A stretch of 64,000 nucleotides of DNA, taken from the NCBI RefSeq assembly GCF_037440165.1, contig NZ_JBBIUQ010000014.1, positions 1 through 64,000 on the forward strand, read 5' to 3'. Source of the DNA: Ignavibacterium sp037440165. GTDB lineage: Bacteria > Bacteroidota > Ignavibacteria > Ignavibacteriales > Ignavibacteriaceae. The position numbers and the translations under genes are program-made. Below are positions 24,641 through 33,286 of the stretch, piece after piece. The notes beneath the pieces are model-generated. The model was given only the letters and a program-made list of their open reading frames with translations, had not been told where the DNA came from and made no database searches. The stretch's first letter is position 1, and the number at the start of each line of letters is the position of its first letter.

Positions 24641-25522
24641 ATGAGCAACAGTAAACTTAACTCATGGATATTGGCAGCAAGACCGAAAACACTTCCTGCT
24701 GCCTTAGTTCCGGTTATGGTTGGTTCATCTTTAGCTTATCATCAGGGAAAATTTTATCCGCTGTATTCTCTGATTGCTTTAATTTGTTCACTTCTAATTC
24801 AGATAGGAACAAATTTCACAAATGATTTATATGATCATCTGAAAGGAGCAGATACTGCGAAAAGAAAAGGTCCGCTCAGAGTGCTTTCTGCCGGACTGAT
24901 TTCTGTGAATGAAATGAAGAAAGCTATCGCCTTTGTATTTGGATTAACTTTTTTGCTCGGGCTGTATCTGGTTTATGTAACTGATCTTAATATTTTTCTA
25001 ATAGGAGTATTTTCAATAATTGCCGGGCTTGCTTACACTGCAGGACCTTTTCCTCTTGCCTATCACGGACTTGGTGATCTTTTTGTTTTTTTATTTTTTG
25101 GTATTATAGGCACGATGGGAACTTTTTATCTTCATCATCAGGAATTTTCAATTCTTTCTTTTCTGGTTTCACTTCCGGTTGGTGCACTGATAACTAATAT
25201 TCTCATTGTGAATAACTACAGAGATTTTGAAGAGGATAAACAAGCAGGCAAAAATACTCTTGCAGTAATTTTAGGTAGAAAGTTTTCGAGATATGAATAT
25301 ATATTTTTTTTACTCCTGTCATTTTTTATTCCTTTTGTTCTTTACTTTAAGTACAACTTTGATGAAATAATCTTTCTTCCCTATCTCACATTGCCTGCTG
25401 CTACTATTCTTGTCAAAATGATTTTTAATTTTCAGGGACAGCAGTTGAACAAAACATTAGAATTGAGTGCAAAGTTTTCCGCTCTGTATGGTTTATTATT
25501 TTCAGCAGGAATGATTTTATAA
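24641..25522 (+). CDS. menA: 1,4-Dihydroxy-2-naphthoate polyprenyltransferase
   Basis: A 293-residue UbiA-family membrane prenyltransferase attaching the isoprenoid tail to DHNA. The N-terminal ARPKTLPAALVPVMVGSSLA is typical of MenA. The two Asp-rich Mg-binding motifs are NFTNDLYDHLKGAD (about 58-71) and NNYRDFEEDKQAGKNTLAV (about 190-208). About eight to nine transmembrane helices are evident. menE begins six bases after its stop, so there is no room for a menC between them. Confidence 0.96.
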   Translation: MSNSKLNSWILAARPKTLPAALVPVMVGSSLAYHQGKFYPLYSLIALICSLLIQIGTNFTNDLYDHLKGADTAKRKGPLRVLSAGLISVNEMKKAIAFVFGLTFLLGLYLVYVTDLNIFLIGVFSIIAGLAYTAGPFPLAYHGLGDLFVFLFFGIIGTMGTFYLHHQEFSILSFLVSLPVGALITNILIVNNYRDFEEDKQAGKNTLAVILGRKFSRYEYIFFLLLSFFIPFVLYFKYNFDEIIFLPYLTLPAATILVKMIFNFQGQQLNKTLELSAKFSALYGLLFSAGMIL

Positions 25523-25528
25523 TTTCTG

Positions 25529-26923
25529 ATGAAAGATTTTTTTTATAAATATGATCAGCGTGATGATCTTATATCAATAAGAACTGATGCTGAAAGTTTT
25601 ACTTATAAAAAACTTTTCAATCTTTCGGAAAAACTCTCCAGTGCTTTTGATTCGAAGGTAAACACTCAGCAAAAATATATTCCTATTCTATCATCAAACT
25701 CTCCTGAATTCGTAATTATCACTCTTGCTCTTTGGAATCTCGGATTAACTCCAGTTCCATTGAATACAAAATGGACTGAAAGCGAGATTAGTTCTGTAAT
25801 AAATAAATATAAATTTGATATACTTATCTATGAAGAAAAATTCGTTGACAAGCTGAGTTCATTACAAATCAGAAAAATTTCTTTTACAGAATTATTTGAT
25901 ACTGAATCGAAATCGTATTCAAAAAAAGATAATGATGAAGCAGTTGTTATATTCACATCAGGCAGCTCTGCACAGCCAAAAGGTGTTATTCACACATTTG
26001 ATTCCCTTTCAAACAGTATAATAAATGGAAGTACATTACTAAATCAAAAAGTTTGTGACAGATGGCTCGCCTCTCTTCCGTTTTATCACATCGGAGGATT
26101 TCAGATTATCTGCAGAGCGTTATCAAACGGTTGTGAAATTATTATTCCGAATGATCTTCAAATTATATCTTTGAGCAATGCAATAGGAAAATTTAAGCCA
26201 ACACACTTATCGCTTGTACCAACTCAGTTAAAACAATTGCTCGAAGAATCAACTCCAGCACCTAATGAATTAAAGCTCTGTCTTGTTGGCGGCGGTTTTT
26301 CGAATGATAGTTTAATCATTGATGCAGCTGATAAAGGTTGGAAACCTGTTCGGGTTTATGGCTCAACAGAAACTGCATCATTTGTTACTTCTGCTGATGT
26401 TGAAACAATAAAAAAGAAATCTGATACTGCAGGTAAAGCTGTTGAAAATGTTGAGATAAAAATTTCTTCAGAGGATGAAATAATTATTTCATCAAGCAGC
26501 TTATTCAAATCTTATCTGAAAGATGATAAAGCAACAAATGACAAGCTAAGAAATAACTTATATTTTTCCGGAGATTTAGGAATGCTTGATGAAGAAGGAT
26601 ATTTGTTCTTTGAGGCACGAAGAACGGATCTGATAGTTTCAGGCGGTGAAAATGTCAATCCATTTGAAGTTGAATCAGCTTTATTAAAGATTGAATCAAT
26701 AAGTGAAGCGTGTGTTTTCCCCATTCAGGATGAAAAGTGGGGACAAATTGTTGCAGCTGCATTAGTAGTTAAAAAAAATATCGATGAAGAAGTGATAAAA
26801 TCTGAGTTGAAAAAAAATTTAGCTGCATTCAAAATTCCAAAAAAGTTTTTCTTTGTTGATAAACTTCCAAAAACTTCACTCGGGAAAATTGAAAGAGAAA
26901 AAGTCAGGGAAATGTTTAATTAA
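25529..26923 (+). CDS. menE: o-Succinylbenzoate-CoA ligase
   Basis: A 464-residue ANL-superfamily adenylating enzyme forming OSB-CoA. Core motifs: VIFTSGSSAQPKGVIHTFDS (P-loop, about 142-161), LPFYHIGGFQ, VYGSTETASFV (about 277-287), SGDLG and the hinge RRTDLIVSGGENVNPFEVES, then the C-terminal catalytic Lys region KTSLGKIER. It is rather short, as MenE is compared with other ANL enzymes. It ends the operon and converges with the hotdog thioesterase four bases away. Confidence 0.93.
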   Translation: MKDFFYKYDQRDDLISIRTDAESFTYKKLFNLSEKLSSAFDSKVNTQQKYIPILSSNSPEFVIITLALWNLGLTPVPLNTKWTESEISSVINKYKFDILIYEEKFVDKLSSLQIRKISFTELFDTESKSYSKKDNDEAVVIFTSGSSAQPKGVIHTFDSLSNSIINGSTLLNQKVCDRWLASLPFYHIGGFQIICRALSNGCEIIIPNDLQIISLSNAIGKFKPTHLSLVPTQLKQLLEESTPAPNELKLCLVGGGFSNDSLIIDAADKGWKPVRVYGSTETASFVTSADVETIKKKSDTAGKAVENVEIKISSEDEIIISSSSLFKSYLKDDKATNDKLRNNLYFSGDLGMLDEEGYLFFEARRTDLIVSGGENVNPFEVESALLKIESISEACVFPIQDEKWGQIVAAALVVKKNIDEEVIKSELKKNLAAFKIPKKFFFVDKLPKTSLGKIEREKVREMFN

Positions 26924-26927
26924 ATAT

Positions 26928-27329
26928 TTAGTCTGATAAATTTCTCTGAAGTCCGATCATAATCTCAGTTGTTATTTCCATCTTATTCCAATTTTCCCTG
27001 CTTACAAAAACATGCACAGTTTTAACTGAAGCACAAACTTCATCATTAATTTTCAGTTTGTAAGTTAATTCAAAAGATGAAGTCTTCAGCTGAGAGACAA
27101 ATACTTCAATTGAAATTTCATCACCATATTTAAGTGGTTTATAATAATCACATTCAGTGTGAACAATCGGAACAACATAAATTGGATTATCCCAGTAATC
27201 CTCATCTAGTTCGAAACTTCCGATTAACATTTCATAAGCGGAATGGCAAAAATCAAATACACTCGAGAAGAAAATTATTCCGGCAGGATCACAATCAAAA
27301 AAATTTATGCGTCGGTTAACTTTAAACAT
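26928..27329 (-). CDS. Hotdog-fold acyl-CoA thioesterase, candidate DHNA-CoA hydrolase
   Basis: A 133-residue single hotdog domain of the 4-hydroxybenzoyl-CoA thioesterase type. The catalytic signature FFDCDPAGIIFFSSVFDFCH (about 9-28) holds the nucleophilic Asp region; the rest shows the usual beta sheet and IVHTECDYYKPLKYGDEI. It converges with menE and has a good RBS (GGAGAG). The men operon lacks a dedicated DHNA-CoA hydrolase, and in cyanobacteria and plants this step is done by just this fold, so it is a reasonable candidate for the missing step. Other aryl- or acyl-CoA substrates are possible. Confidence 0.6.
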   Translation of the reverse strand: MFKVNRRINFFDCDPAGIIFFSSVFDFCHSAYEMLIGSFELDEDYWDNPIYVVPIVHTECDYYKPLKYGDEISIEVFVSQLKTSSFELTYKLKINDEVCASVKTVHVFVSRENWNKMEITTEIMIGLQRNLSD

Positions 27330-27573
27330 TTTCTCTCCAATATATAGATGCTTTTTTGAATTTGTATTTTCTTAAAGTGTTTCTGCTCAGGTTGACTTTT
27401 TAATTTTAACAATAAACACTATTACTTAAATTTTAGTGAATAAATTTTTCTTATGTGAATATAAATATTATCAATTTGTTTTATAAATTTTGGGGAAAGA
27501 TGTTTGGGAAGTATAAAATTCATTTTATAATAATCGATCGTTATCTACTACTCAGATATTATTAATTAGAATA

Positions 27574-27978
27574 ATGACAAATAATTCAAAAGTTAAAAAC
27601 TTAGAGCTGCCAAAACTTTACAGATACCTATATCTGATAAGCGGAATTTTATTGGTTGCTATTGGTGTGATTGGAATTTTTCTTCCTGTACTTCCAACAA
27701 CGATTTTTCTTATTCTAGCTTCTGCTTGTTTTGTTAAAAGCTCACCAAGAGCTAATGAGTGGCTGAAGAAACATAAAATTCTTGGGATGTATATCAAAAA
27801 TTATCAGGATAAAACCGGACTAACTGTAAAAGCAAAAGTAATTAATATTTCTTTATTGTGGATAATGATTTTGCTTTCTGCTTTCTATTTTACAAATGAA
27901 TTTTATATCAGAATTATTCTTTTAATGATCGCAGTTGGAGTTACAATTCACTTACTTATGATTAAGTTGAATAAATAA
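27574..27978 (+). CDS. DUF454 (YbaN-type) inner membrane protein
   Basis: A 134-residue membrane protein of the DUF454 family. Motifs: YRYLYLISGILLVAIGVIG, then the diagnostic FLPVLPTTIFLILASACFVK (about 41-60) and SSPRANEWLKKHKILGMYIK. Three to four transmembrane segments are evident. The family has no established function. It is a single gene with an AT-rich 240-base upstream region and converges with the nitrilase-family gene. Confidence 0.85.
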   Translation: MTNNSKVKNLELPKLYRYLYLISGILLVAIGVIGIFLPVLPTTIFLILASACFVKSSPRANEWLKKHKILGMYIKNYQDKTGLTVKAKVINISLLWIMILLSAFYFTNEFYIRIILLMIAVGVTIHLLMIKLNK

Positions 27979-27991
27979 GAACAAGCTTTAT

Positions 27992-28753
27992 TCAAATCAT
28001 TTTCATATCATCAAGAAAAGGAAATTTTTCACGCACTTCATTTATGTAATTCTTATTCATGTCAACTATCACTAACTTCTCTTCTTCAACAACCTCAGCC
28101 AGCAGATTACCCATCGGATCATAAAAACTTGTACATCCATTGTAATGAAGTTTCCGATCATCGCCAACACGATTAACGCCTGCAACATAACATTGATTTT
28201 CAATCGCTCGAGCTTTTAACAATGTTCTCCAATGCTCAATTCTTGTATCAGGCCAGTTAGCAATATCAACAATCAGATGTGCTCTTTTCTTTGCATACTT
28301 TCTATACAACTCAGGGAAACGCAAATCGTAACAAATTGAGAGTCCGATAATATACTTTTTAATTTTAGTTGTTACAGGTTTTGAACCGGCGCTGTAATGA
28401 ATATTCTCATTTGAGAATGAGAAAGGGTGAACTTTACGGTAAAGTTTTACCAATCTTCCTTTTGAACTTATATGAAGAAGCGTGTTAAAAGGTTTTTGTT
28501 TTCCGCGTTCAATTATCCCAACGAATACATCAAAAGATTTCTCCTGAGCTAAAGCTGAAAAAAATCTGAATGAATCACCACCAATTCCTTCAGCCAGCTG
28601 CTCGGAGTTCATTGAGAATCCTGTTAAACTCATTTCGGGAAGAATGAGTAAGTCTATTTTGTCTTCTGCTCTTTCAACGAAGGATAAAATTTTTTGTTTG
28701 TTGGCTTCTTTATCTTCCCAAACAGGATTGTATTGTAATAATCCGATTTTCAT
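27992..28753 (-). CDS. Nitrilase-superfamily amidase (omega-amidase-like)
   Basis: A 253-residue carbon-nitrogen hydrolase. The Glu-Lys-Cys triad is seen as LPEMSLTGFS (Glu about 41), YRKVHPF (Lys about 107) and LSICYDLRFPELYR (Cys about 142). The wording around the triad fits the NIT2/YafV omega-amidase group, which hydrolyses 2-oxoglutaramate or 2-oxosuccinamate as repair or salvage of transaminase by-products. It is followed closely upstream (one base) by a membrane protein gene, so the two are co-transcribed. Confidence 0.85.
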   Translation of the reverse strand: MKIGLLQYNPVWEDKEANKQKILSFVERAEDKIDLLILPEMSLTGFSMNSEQLAEGIGGDSFRFFSALAQEKSFDVFVGIIERGKQKPFNTLLHISSKGRLVKLYRKVHPFSFSNENIHYSAGSKPVTTKIKKYIIGLSICYDLRFPELYRKYAKKRAHLIVDIANWPDTRIEHWRTLLKARAIENQCYVAGVNRVGDDRKLHYNGCTSFYDPMGNLLAEVVEEEKLVIVDMNKNYINEVREKFPFLDDMKMI

Positions 28754-28754
28754 A

Positions 28755-29237
28755 TCAACTAAATATTAAAATCAAAATTGAAATAATTATTCCAATTGCT
28801 GCCTGAAAAATAACTTCATTTCCTGACAAATCACCCTTTAAAATTCCGAATGGAGTCCATTTCATCCAGGTGAATTTCTCTGGTATTTTCTTCTGCAGTA
28901 TCAAATAATAGAGAACATCCTGCAATCCAAACCATTTTAGTATGACACAACCAATTGAATATTTCCAACCAATTACAAAGCCAATGAACAGAATTATAAT
29001 CATTTCAAAAAGCAGCTGATGAACTCTGTAAGCTTTTATTATTACTTGTTCCGGAAGCTGAGTGCTTCTTCTGATAAGAGTAAAATGATAACCAAGTATG
29101 TCGTAAAGATTAATTAACAAAGCGAATGTCAACAACGACAACCACTTAAATTCAAACATTAAAAAAGCCGAAATGATTAACAAAAATATATTCAGCCAAA
29201 GCAACCGATAACGAAATATCTCAAGAAGTTCTTTCAA
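28755..29237 (-). CDS. Uncharacterised membrane protein
   Basis: A 160-residue protein not recognised as a member of a named family. It has about five hydrophobic segments (for example LLWLNIFLLIISAFLMF near 12-28, LLFEMIIILFIGFVIGW near 75-91, and the C-terminal AAIGIIISILILIF). Loops are short and basic on one side. The start is TTG with AGGAT about six bases upstream; no ATG fits. It lies one base from the amidase gene, so they form a two-gene unit, but no joint function can be stated. Confidence 0.65.
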   Translation of the reverse strand: MKELLEIFRYRLLWLNIFLLIISAFLMFEFKWLSLLTFALLINLYDILGYHFTLIRRSTQLPEQVIIKAYRVHQLLFEMIIILFIGFVIGWKYSIGCVILKWFGLQDVLYYLILQKKIPEKFTWMKWTPFGILKGDLSGNEVIFQAAIGIIISILILIFS

Positions 29238-29334
29238 TAAAAATCCTATGAATCTTTTATGATAATATCGTTAAAAATCAGAAAAACTCTATTACAGAAC
29301 AATTTTTACATTTAATCAGTAAGCAATTATTATT

Positions 29335-29342
29335 TATTTTTG
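29335..29342 (+). promoter_or_regulatory. TAnnTTTG -7 element upstream of the histidine kinase
   Basis: TATTTTTG, 25 bases before the kinase ATG at 29368, fits the Bacteroidota -7 consensus TAnnTTTG. A TTTA at 29311 would be a weak -33. Confidence 0.4.
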
Positions 29343-29367
29343 CCAATTAAAATCCGAAATAATTTTG

Positions 29368-30789
29368 ATGAATAATTTCAAATTCGACTTCTCTTTGTTC
29401 GACAACTTTCCTGATATGTTCTTTCTTGTTAATTCCATCGGGAAGATTACAAGAATGAACAAAGTTGCTGCAACTACATTAGATCAATCAGTGGGAAATG
29501 CTGAAATTTTTTTTGATTATATTGAACTCTGTGACCGCACACAATCAGAAAAAATTTTTAATGAAATATTAAATGACGGAAGTTCAAATGAAATCGAAAC
29601 AAGATTATTTGTTAACCGTAATTTTATAAATGTTAAAATTACAATCATTCCAATTGATAATTCTGATAATAAAGAAAAATATTTTTTAGTTAATGTTCGT
29701 GATATCAGTGAAGAGAAAGCAAAAGAAGCTGAACTGATTAGATTTTTTAATGTAGCAGAAAACAGTGTAAATCCAATACAAATTACTGATTTGAATGGAA
29801 AGATGATATATGTAAATCGTGCTTTTGAAATTGCATCTGGTTATTCAAAGGAAGAATTACTTGGCAAGAATCCAAGAATATTCGGAAGTGGAAAATTACC
29901 ATCTTCTTTTTGGGATAAGATGTGGGCAACAATTTCAAGTGGAAAAGTCTGGGTTGGAGAAGTTGAAAACAGAAGAAAATTTGGTGAACCATTTTATACT
30001 CAGCTTCTAATTTCACCTATTATCGAAAAGGATGGAAAAGTCTCCGGATATTTTGCAATTCACAGAGATATTACTGAAAAGCGAACCCTTGAAAGACAAC
30101 TTATCCACACTCAAAAAATGGAAAGCATCGGAACACTTGCAGCAGGTATTGCACACGAAGTTGGAAATCCGCTTGCATCCATTTCTGCACTTGTGCAGGT
30201 TGCACAAAGAAATTCAAAAGATCCGTTTGTAAATGAAAAGTTAAGTTTAGTTAAAAGCCAGATTACAAGAATTTCAAAAATCATAAGAGACCTTGTTGAT
30301 TTTTCACGGCCATCTAATTATGAACTTGAGTTGACTGATATCAATAAAGTTTTGGTAGAAGCTGTGGAAATAACCCGAGTAGGAACAAAAGCTAAGGACA
30401 TCACTTTTGAAACTGATTTAAGTGATTCAATTCCAATGCTGCCGCTTATTGCTGATCAGATACAGCAAGTATTTCTTAATATTTTGCTAAATGCTGTTGA
30501 TGCAATCAGTGAGAAGAAAGAAAAGAAGAATGAGAAAATTTTAGTTTCAACCAAAGCAGATTCTGATTGGCTTACAATTTCATTTGTTGATTCAGGTCCC
30601 GGAATTAAAGATGAAAACATAAACAAGATCTTTGAACCATTTTTCACAACAAAAAAAGAAGGAAAAGGAACAGGACTTGGTTTATGGGTAAGTTATGGAA
30701 TTGTTAAAAGTTTTCAGGGAGATATAAAAGTAACAAGTAAATTAAACGAAGGAACTACATTCATTATTAAGTTACCAATTCATAATTAA
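29368..30789 (+). CDS. PAS-domain sensor histidine kinase (NtrB-like)
   Basis: A soluble 473-residue kinase without transmembrane segments. A degenerate first PAS domain covers about 1-118, a second clear PAS about 125-235 (TDLNGKMIYVNRAFEIASGY, ending AIHRDITEKRTLERQL). The HisKA H-box GIAHEVGNPLASIS carries the phospho-acceptor His; the ATPase domain has the N-box FLNILLNAVDAI, G1 DSGPGIKD, and G2 GTGLGLWVS. ATG 29368 is the likely start rather than the preceding TTG. It is followed after 12 bases by a sigma-54 response regulator, so they form one two-component system, sensing a cytoplasmic signal through PAS. Confidence 0.95.
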   Translation: MNNFKFDFSLFDNFPDMFFLVNSIGKITRMNKVAATTLDQSVGNAEIFFDYIELCDRTQSEKIFNEILNDGSSNEIETRLFVNRNFINVKITIIPIDNSDNKEKYFLVNVRDISEEKAKEAELIRFFNVAENSVNPIQITDLNGKMIYVNRAFEIASGYSKEELLGKNPRIFGSGKLPSSFWDKMWATISSGKVWVGEVENRRKFGEPFYTQLLISPIIEKDGKVSGYFAIHRDITEKRTLERQLIHTQKMESIGTLAAGIAHEVGNPLASISALVQVAQRNSKDPFVNEKLSLVKSQITRISKIIRDLVDFSRPSNYELELTDINKVLVEAVEITRVGTKAKDITFETDLSDSIPMLPLIADQIQQVFLNILLNAVDAISEKKEKKNEKILVSTKADSDWLTISFVDSGPGIKDENINKIFEPFFTTKKEGKGTGLGLWVSYGIVKSFQGDIKVTSKLNEGTTFIIKLPIHN

Positions 30790-30801
30790 GAAGGAATAAA
30801 A

Positions 30802-32157
30802 ATGGCGTTTAAAATATTAGTTGTAGATGATGAAGAAATAATAAGAGATTCAATATCCTACATACTCGAAGCTGAAGGATATGAAGTTAATAAAGCAGAA
30901 AATGGTAAAGTCGCTTATGAAAAAATAAAAGAGAAACATTATGATCTAGTTATAACGGATATCGAAATGCCCGCAATGAAAGGCACTGAACTTCTTGAAA
31001 AAATAAAAATTCTGGATTCTCAGACTGCTGTGATTATAATAACCGCATTCGGTTCACTTGATACAGCAATTACGGCTTTGAGAAATGGTGCGAGTGATTA
31101 TATTCTAAAACCGGTAGAGTTCGATGAACTTTTAGTAAAAGTTAAAAGACTTTTTGAAATAAAAGATTTACTGATTGAGAATAAAGTTCTCCGCGAAGAA
31201 ATAAACCGAAAATATGATTTTGACAACATTGTTGGTAAAAGTCCTGCGATTAAAAAAGTATTCGATATGATTCAGGCAGTTGCTGAAACAGATTCAACTG
31301 TATTGATCAGTGGTAACAGCGGAACAGGAAAAGAGCTTGTCGCCAGAGCAATTCATTACAGAAGCAAGCGTAAGAACAAACCATTTATTGCTGTTAACTG
31401 CGGAGCGATTTCAGAAAACTTGATTGAGAGCGAATTATTCGGTCATAAAAAAGGTGCTTTCACAGGTGCAATTTCTGACAAAGAAGGATTTATAAAAGCA
31501 GCTGACGGCGGAACTTTATTTCTTGATGAGATCAGTGAAATGCCACCACAGCTTCAGGTAAAACTATTACGAGCAATACAGGAAAAAGAATATACTCCGG
31601 TTGGAACAACACAATCTCTTCCGGTTAATGTTCGTTTCGTCGCAACAACCAACCGAAATCTTGAGGAAGAAGTTAAAGCAGGAAGATTCCGTGAAGATTT
31701 GTATTACAGACTAAATGTAGTTGAAATTCATCTCCCGTCATTAAAAGAAAGAGAAGAAGATATTCCTTTGCTTGCCGATCACTTTCTGGATAAATACAGA
31801 AAAGAGCTGAATAAAAACATAAAAGGAATTGATAATGATGCAATGCGGACACTTCTCGCTCATGAATGGCGTGGTGAAGTCAGAGAATTAGAAAATGTAA
31901 TAGAACGAGCTGTAATTTTCTGTCGTGGTGATTTCATTTCGGTAGATGATTTGCCTCCTTCATTCGTACCTGAAAGAGAATCTCTTTCATTAAATTTTTC
32001 TGGTTCGCTTGAAGATAGTGTCAGAAAGTTCGAAAGAGATTTTATTATGAGAGTTCTTGAAAGCAACAATTTTAATAAAGAGCAGACAGCTGAAATTCTT
32101 AAAGTTGGTTTATCAACATTGTACAGGAAATTAAAAGAACTCGATATAAAGATCTGA
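30802..32157 (+). CDS. Sigma-54-dependent response regulator (NtrC family)
   Basis: A 451-residue activator with three domains. Receiver about 1-120: acidic pair Asp9-Asp10 and phospho-acceptor Asp53 (VITDIEMP), Lys in YILKPVEF. AAA+ domain about 140-380: Walker A GNSGTGKE (Glu of the usual GESGTGKE is Asn), the sigma-54-contacting GAFTGA loop in KKGAFTGA, Walker B GGTLFLDEI and the arginine region REDLYYRLNV. A Fis-type HTH ends the protein (NKEQTAEILKVGLSTLYRKL). It should remodel sigma-54 polymerase at -24/-12 promoters. Its targets may include the cytochrome genes immediately downstream. Confidence 0.96.
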   Translation: MAFKILVVDDEEIIRDSISYILEAEGYEVNKAENGKVAYEKIKEKHYDLVITDIEMPAMKGTELLEKIKILDSQTAVIIITAFGSLDTAITALRNGASDYILKPVEFDELLVKVKRLFEIKDLLIENKVLREEINRKYDFDNIVGKSPAIKKVFDMIQAVAETDSTVLISGNSGTGKELVARAIHYRSKRKNKPFIAVNCGAISENLIESELFGHKKGAFTGAISDKEGFIKAADGGTLFLDEISEMPPQLQVKLLRAIQEKEYTPVGTTQSLPVNVRFVATTNRNLEEEVKAGRFREDLYYRLNVVEIHLPSLKEREEDIPLLADHFLDKYRKELNKNIKGIDNDAMRTLLAHEWRGEVRELENVIERAVIFCRGDFISVDDLPPSFVPERESLSLNFSGSLEDSVRKFERDFIMRVLESNNFNKEQTAEILKVGLSTLYRKLKELDIKI

Positions 32158-32320
32158 GCTTAATTCACTTTTCATTCTAGAGAATTTTAATAAGATTTAT
32201 TTCATATTTGGAAAGAATTCATATTATTTATTGTTAAAATCATAAGTTTTACTCTTTTCTAAATTGGCATATTTGTAGTAAGCTATTACCGATTGTAAAT
32301 CAGTTAAAAATTGTGGCTTA

Positions 32321-32680
32321 ATGAAAAGAGTAGTTATATACAGTCCTGACTTCAGTCTTTGTTACAGTTTGATGATGTATCTGCAGACTTATTACCGGGT
32401 TATTGCAACTACAGATATCGAGAGTGTGTCAAACTTAATTTGCAATAAAATTGCAGACCTTGTAATAATTGATGCAGAGCCTGATAGTGAATTAATTTCC
32501 AAGTGTGCAGAATTTAAAAACTGCCGGCGCGATATTCCGATAATCCTGACATATGTTTATACGAACAAGTCAAAAGAATCTGAAAGTAAGATTAAAGACA
32601 TTGTTGACGAGATTTTCTACAAACCTTTTGACCTAAATGAAATAACATCTAAAATTCCAGAACTGCTTTCTCACAGTTAA
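32321..32680 (+). CDS. Stand-alone receiver-like protein
   Basis: A 119-residue CheY-like domain with no output domain. The likely phospho-acceptor is Asp51 (DLVIIDAEPD) and the conserved Lys is in FYKPFD near the C-terminus. The acidic pair near the N-terminus is reduced to a single Asp (IYSPDFS), so metal binding and phosphorylation may be weakened. It lies 160 bases after the sigma-54 regulator, with its own upstream region, and may be a phosphate sink or partner for the same kinase. Family assignment is fairly good; function is open. Confidence 0.7.
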   Translation: MKRVVIYSPDFSLCYSLMMYLQTYYRVIATTDIESVSNLICNKIADLVIIDAEPDSELISKCAEFKNCRRDIPIILTYVYTNKSKESESKIKDIVDEIFYKPFDLNEITSKIPELLSHS

Positions 32681-32919
32681 ATTAATTTTTCAAAGCTGAA
32701 TTAATAATAATTATCAACTTTTCTTATCTGACTATAAAATGTTATGATGTTTTTCTAAAGATTGCAAATTATAAATTGATTGTATTCCCTGTTGTGAGAA
32801 AAACTATACATTAACAGCCCAAAAAGAATTAAAAGATTAAGAAAATGAGTAATATTATTGGTATTTATGTTGTAAGAATATTAAACAACTTTCATTAACA
32901 AAATAAAGTGAGGTTAAAA

Positions 32920-33267
32920 ATGAAGAACATAATTGCTTATCTCAGTATTATAATTGCAATAGTTGCTCTTTATGGTTTTGCTTTTACACTTTCAAATAAT
33001 GATGATCCGGCTGGCAATAAAATATTTGTTGATAACAAATGCAATATGTGTCATACCGTAAAAAGTGTTGGTATCGAATCAAAGAAATCAGATGCTTCTG
33101 ATTTATCTAATGCCGGCGTTGGAATGAATTCAGAGGATATGATTAAATATTTAAAGAAAGAAATGAAACTTAACGGACAAGATCATAAAACTGCCTTCAA
33201 AGGTTCTGATGAAGATCTCAAGAAATTAGTTGAATGGTTATCTACATTAAAAACTGAGTCCGAATAA
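32920..33267 (+). CDS. Monoheme c-type cytochrome
   Basis: A 115-residue exported cytochrome c. The N-terminal hydrophobic segment IIAYLSIIIAIVALYGFAFT acts as signal anchor or signal peptide. The heme-binding CNMCH is at about residues 41-45 after GNKIFVDNK; the axial Met is probably in the C-terminal part. ATG 32920 is preferred over GTG 32908 because AGTGAGG precedes it. It starts the cytochrome cluster and may shuttle electrons from the membrane-bound multiheme complex encoded next. Confidence 0.88.
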   Translation: MKNIIAYLSIIIAIVALYGFAFTLSNNDDPAGNKIFVDNKCNMCHTVKSVGIESKKSDASDLSNAGVGMNSEDMIKYLKKEMKLNGQDHKTAFKGSDEDLKKLVEWLSTLKTESE

Positions 33268-33286
33268 CCAATAAAAGAGGTTTTTT

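Noticed and set aside
29755..30232. Several overlapping open frames on both strands inside the histidine kinase
   Set aside because: They are shadows of a clear kinase coding sequence and have no domain features of their own.
32264..32285. A sigma-54 -24/-12 promoter before the orphan receiver
   Set aside because: TTGGCATATTTGTAGTA has GG and GT ten bases apart, but the -12 GC is missing; a similar sequence before the monoheme cytochrome (near 32860) has the same weakness.
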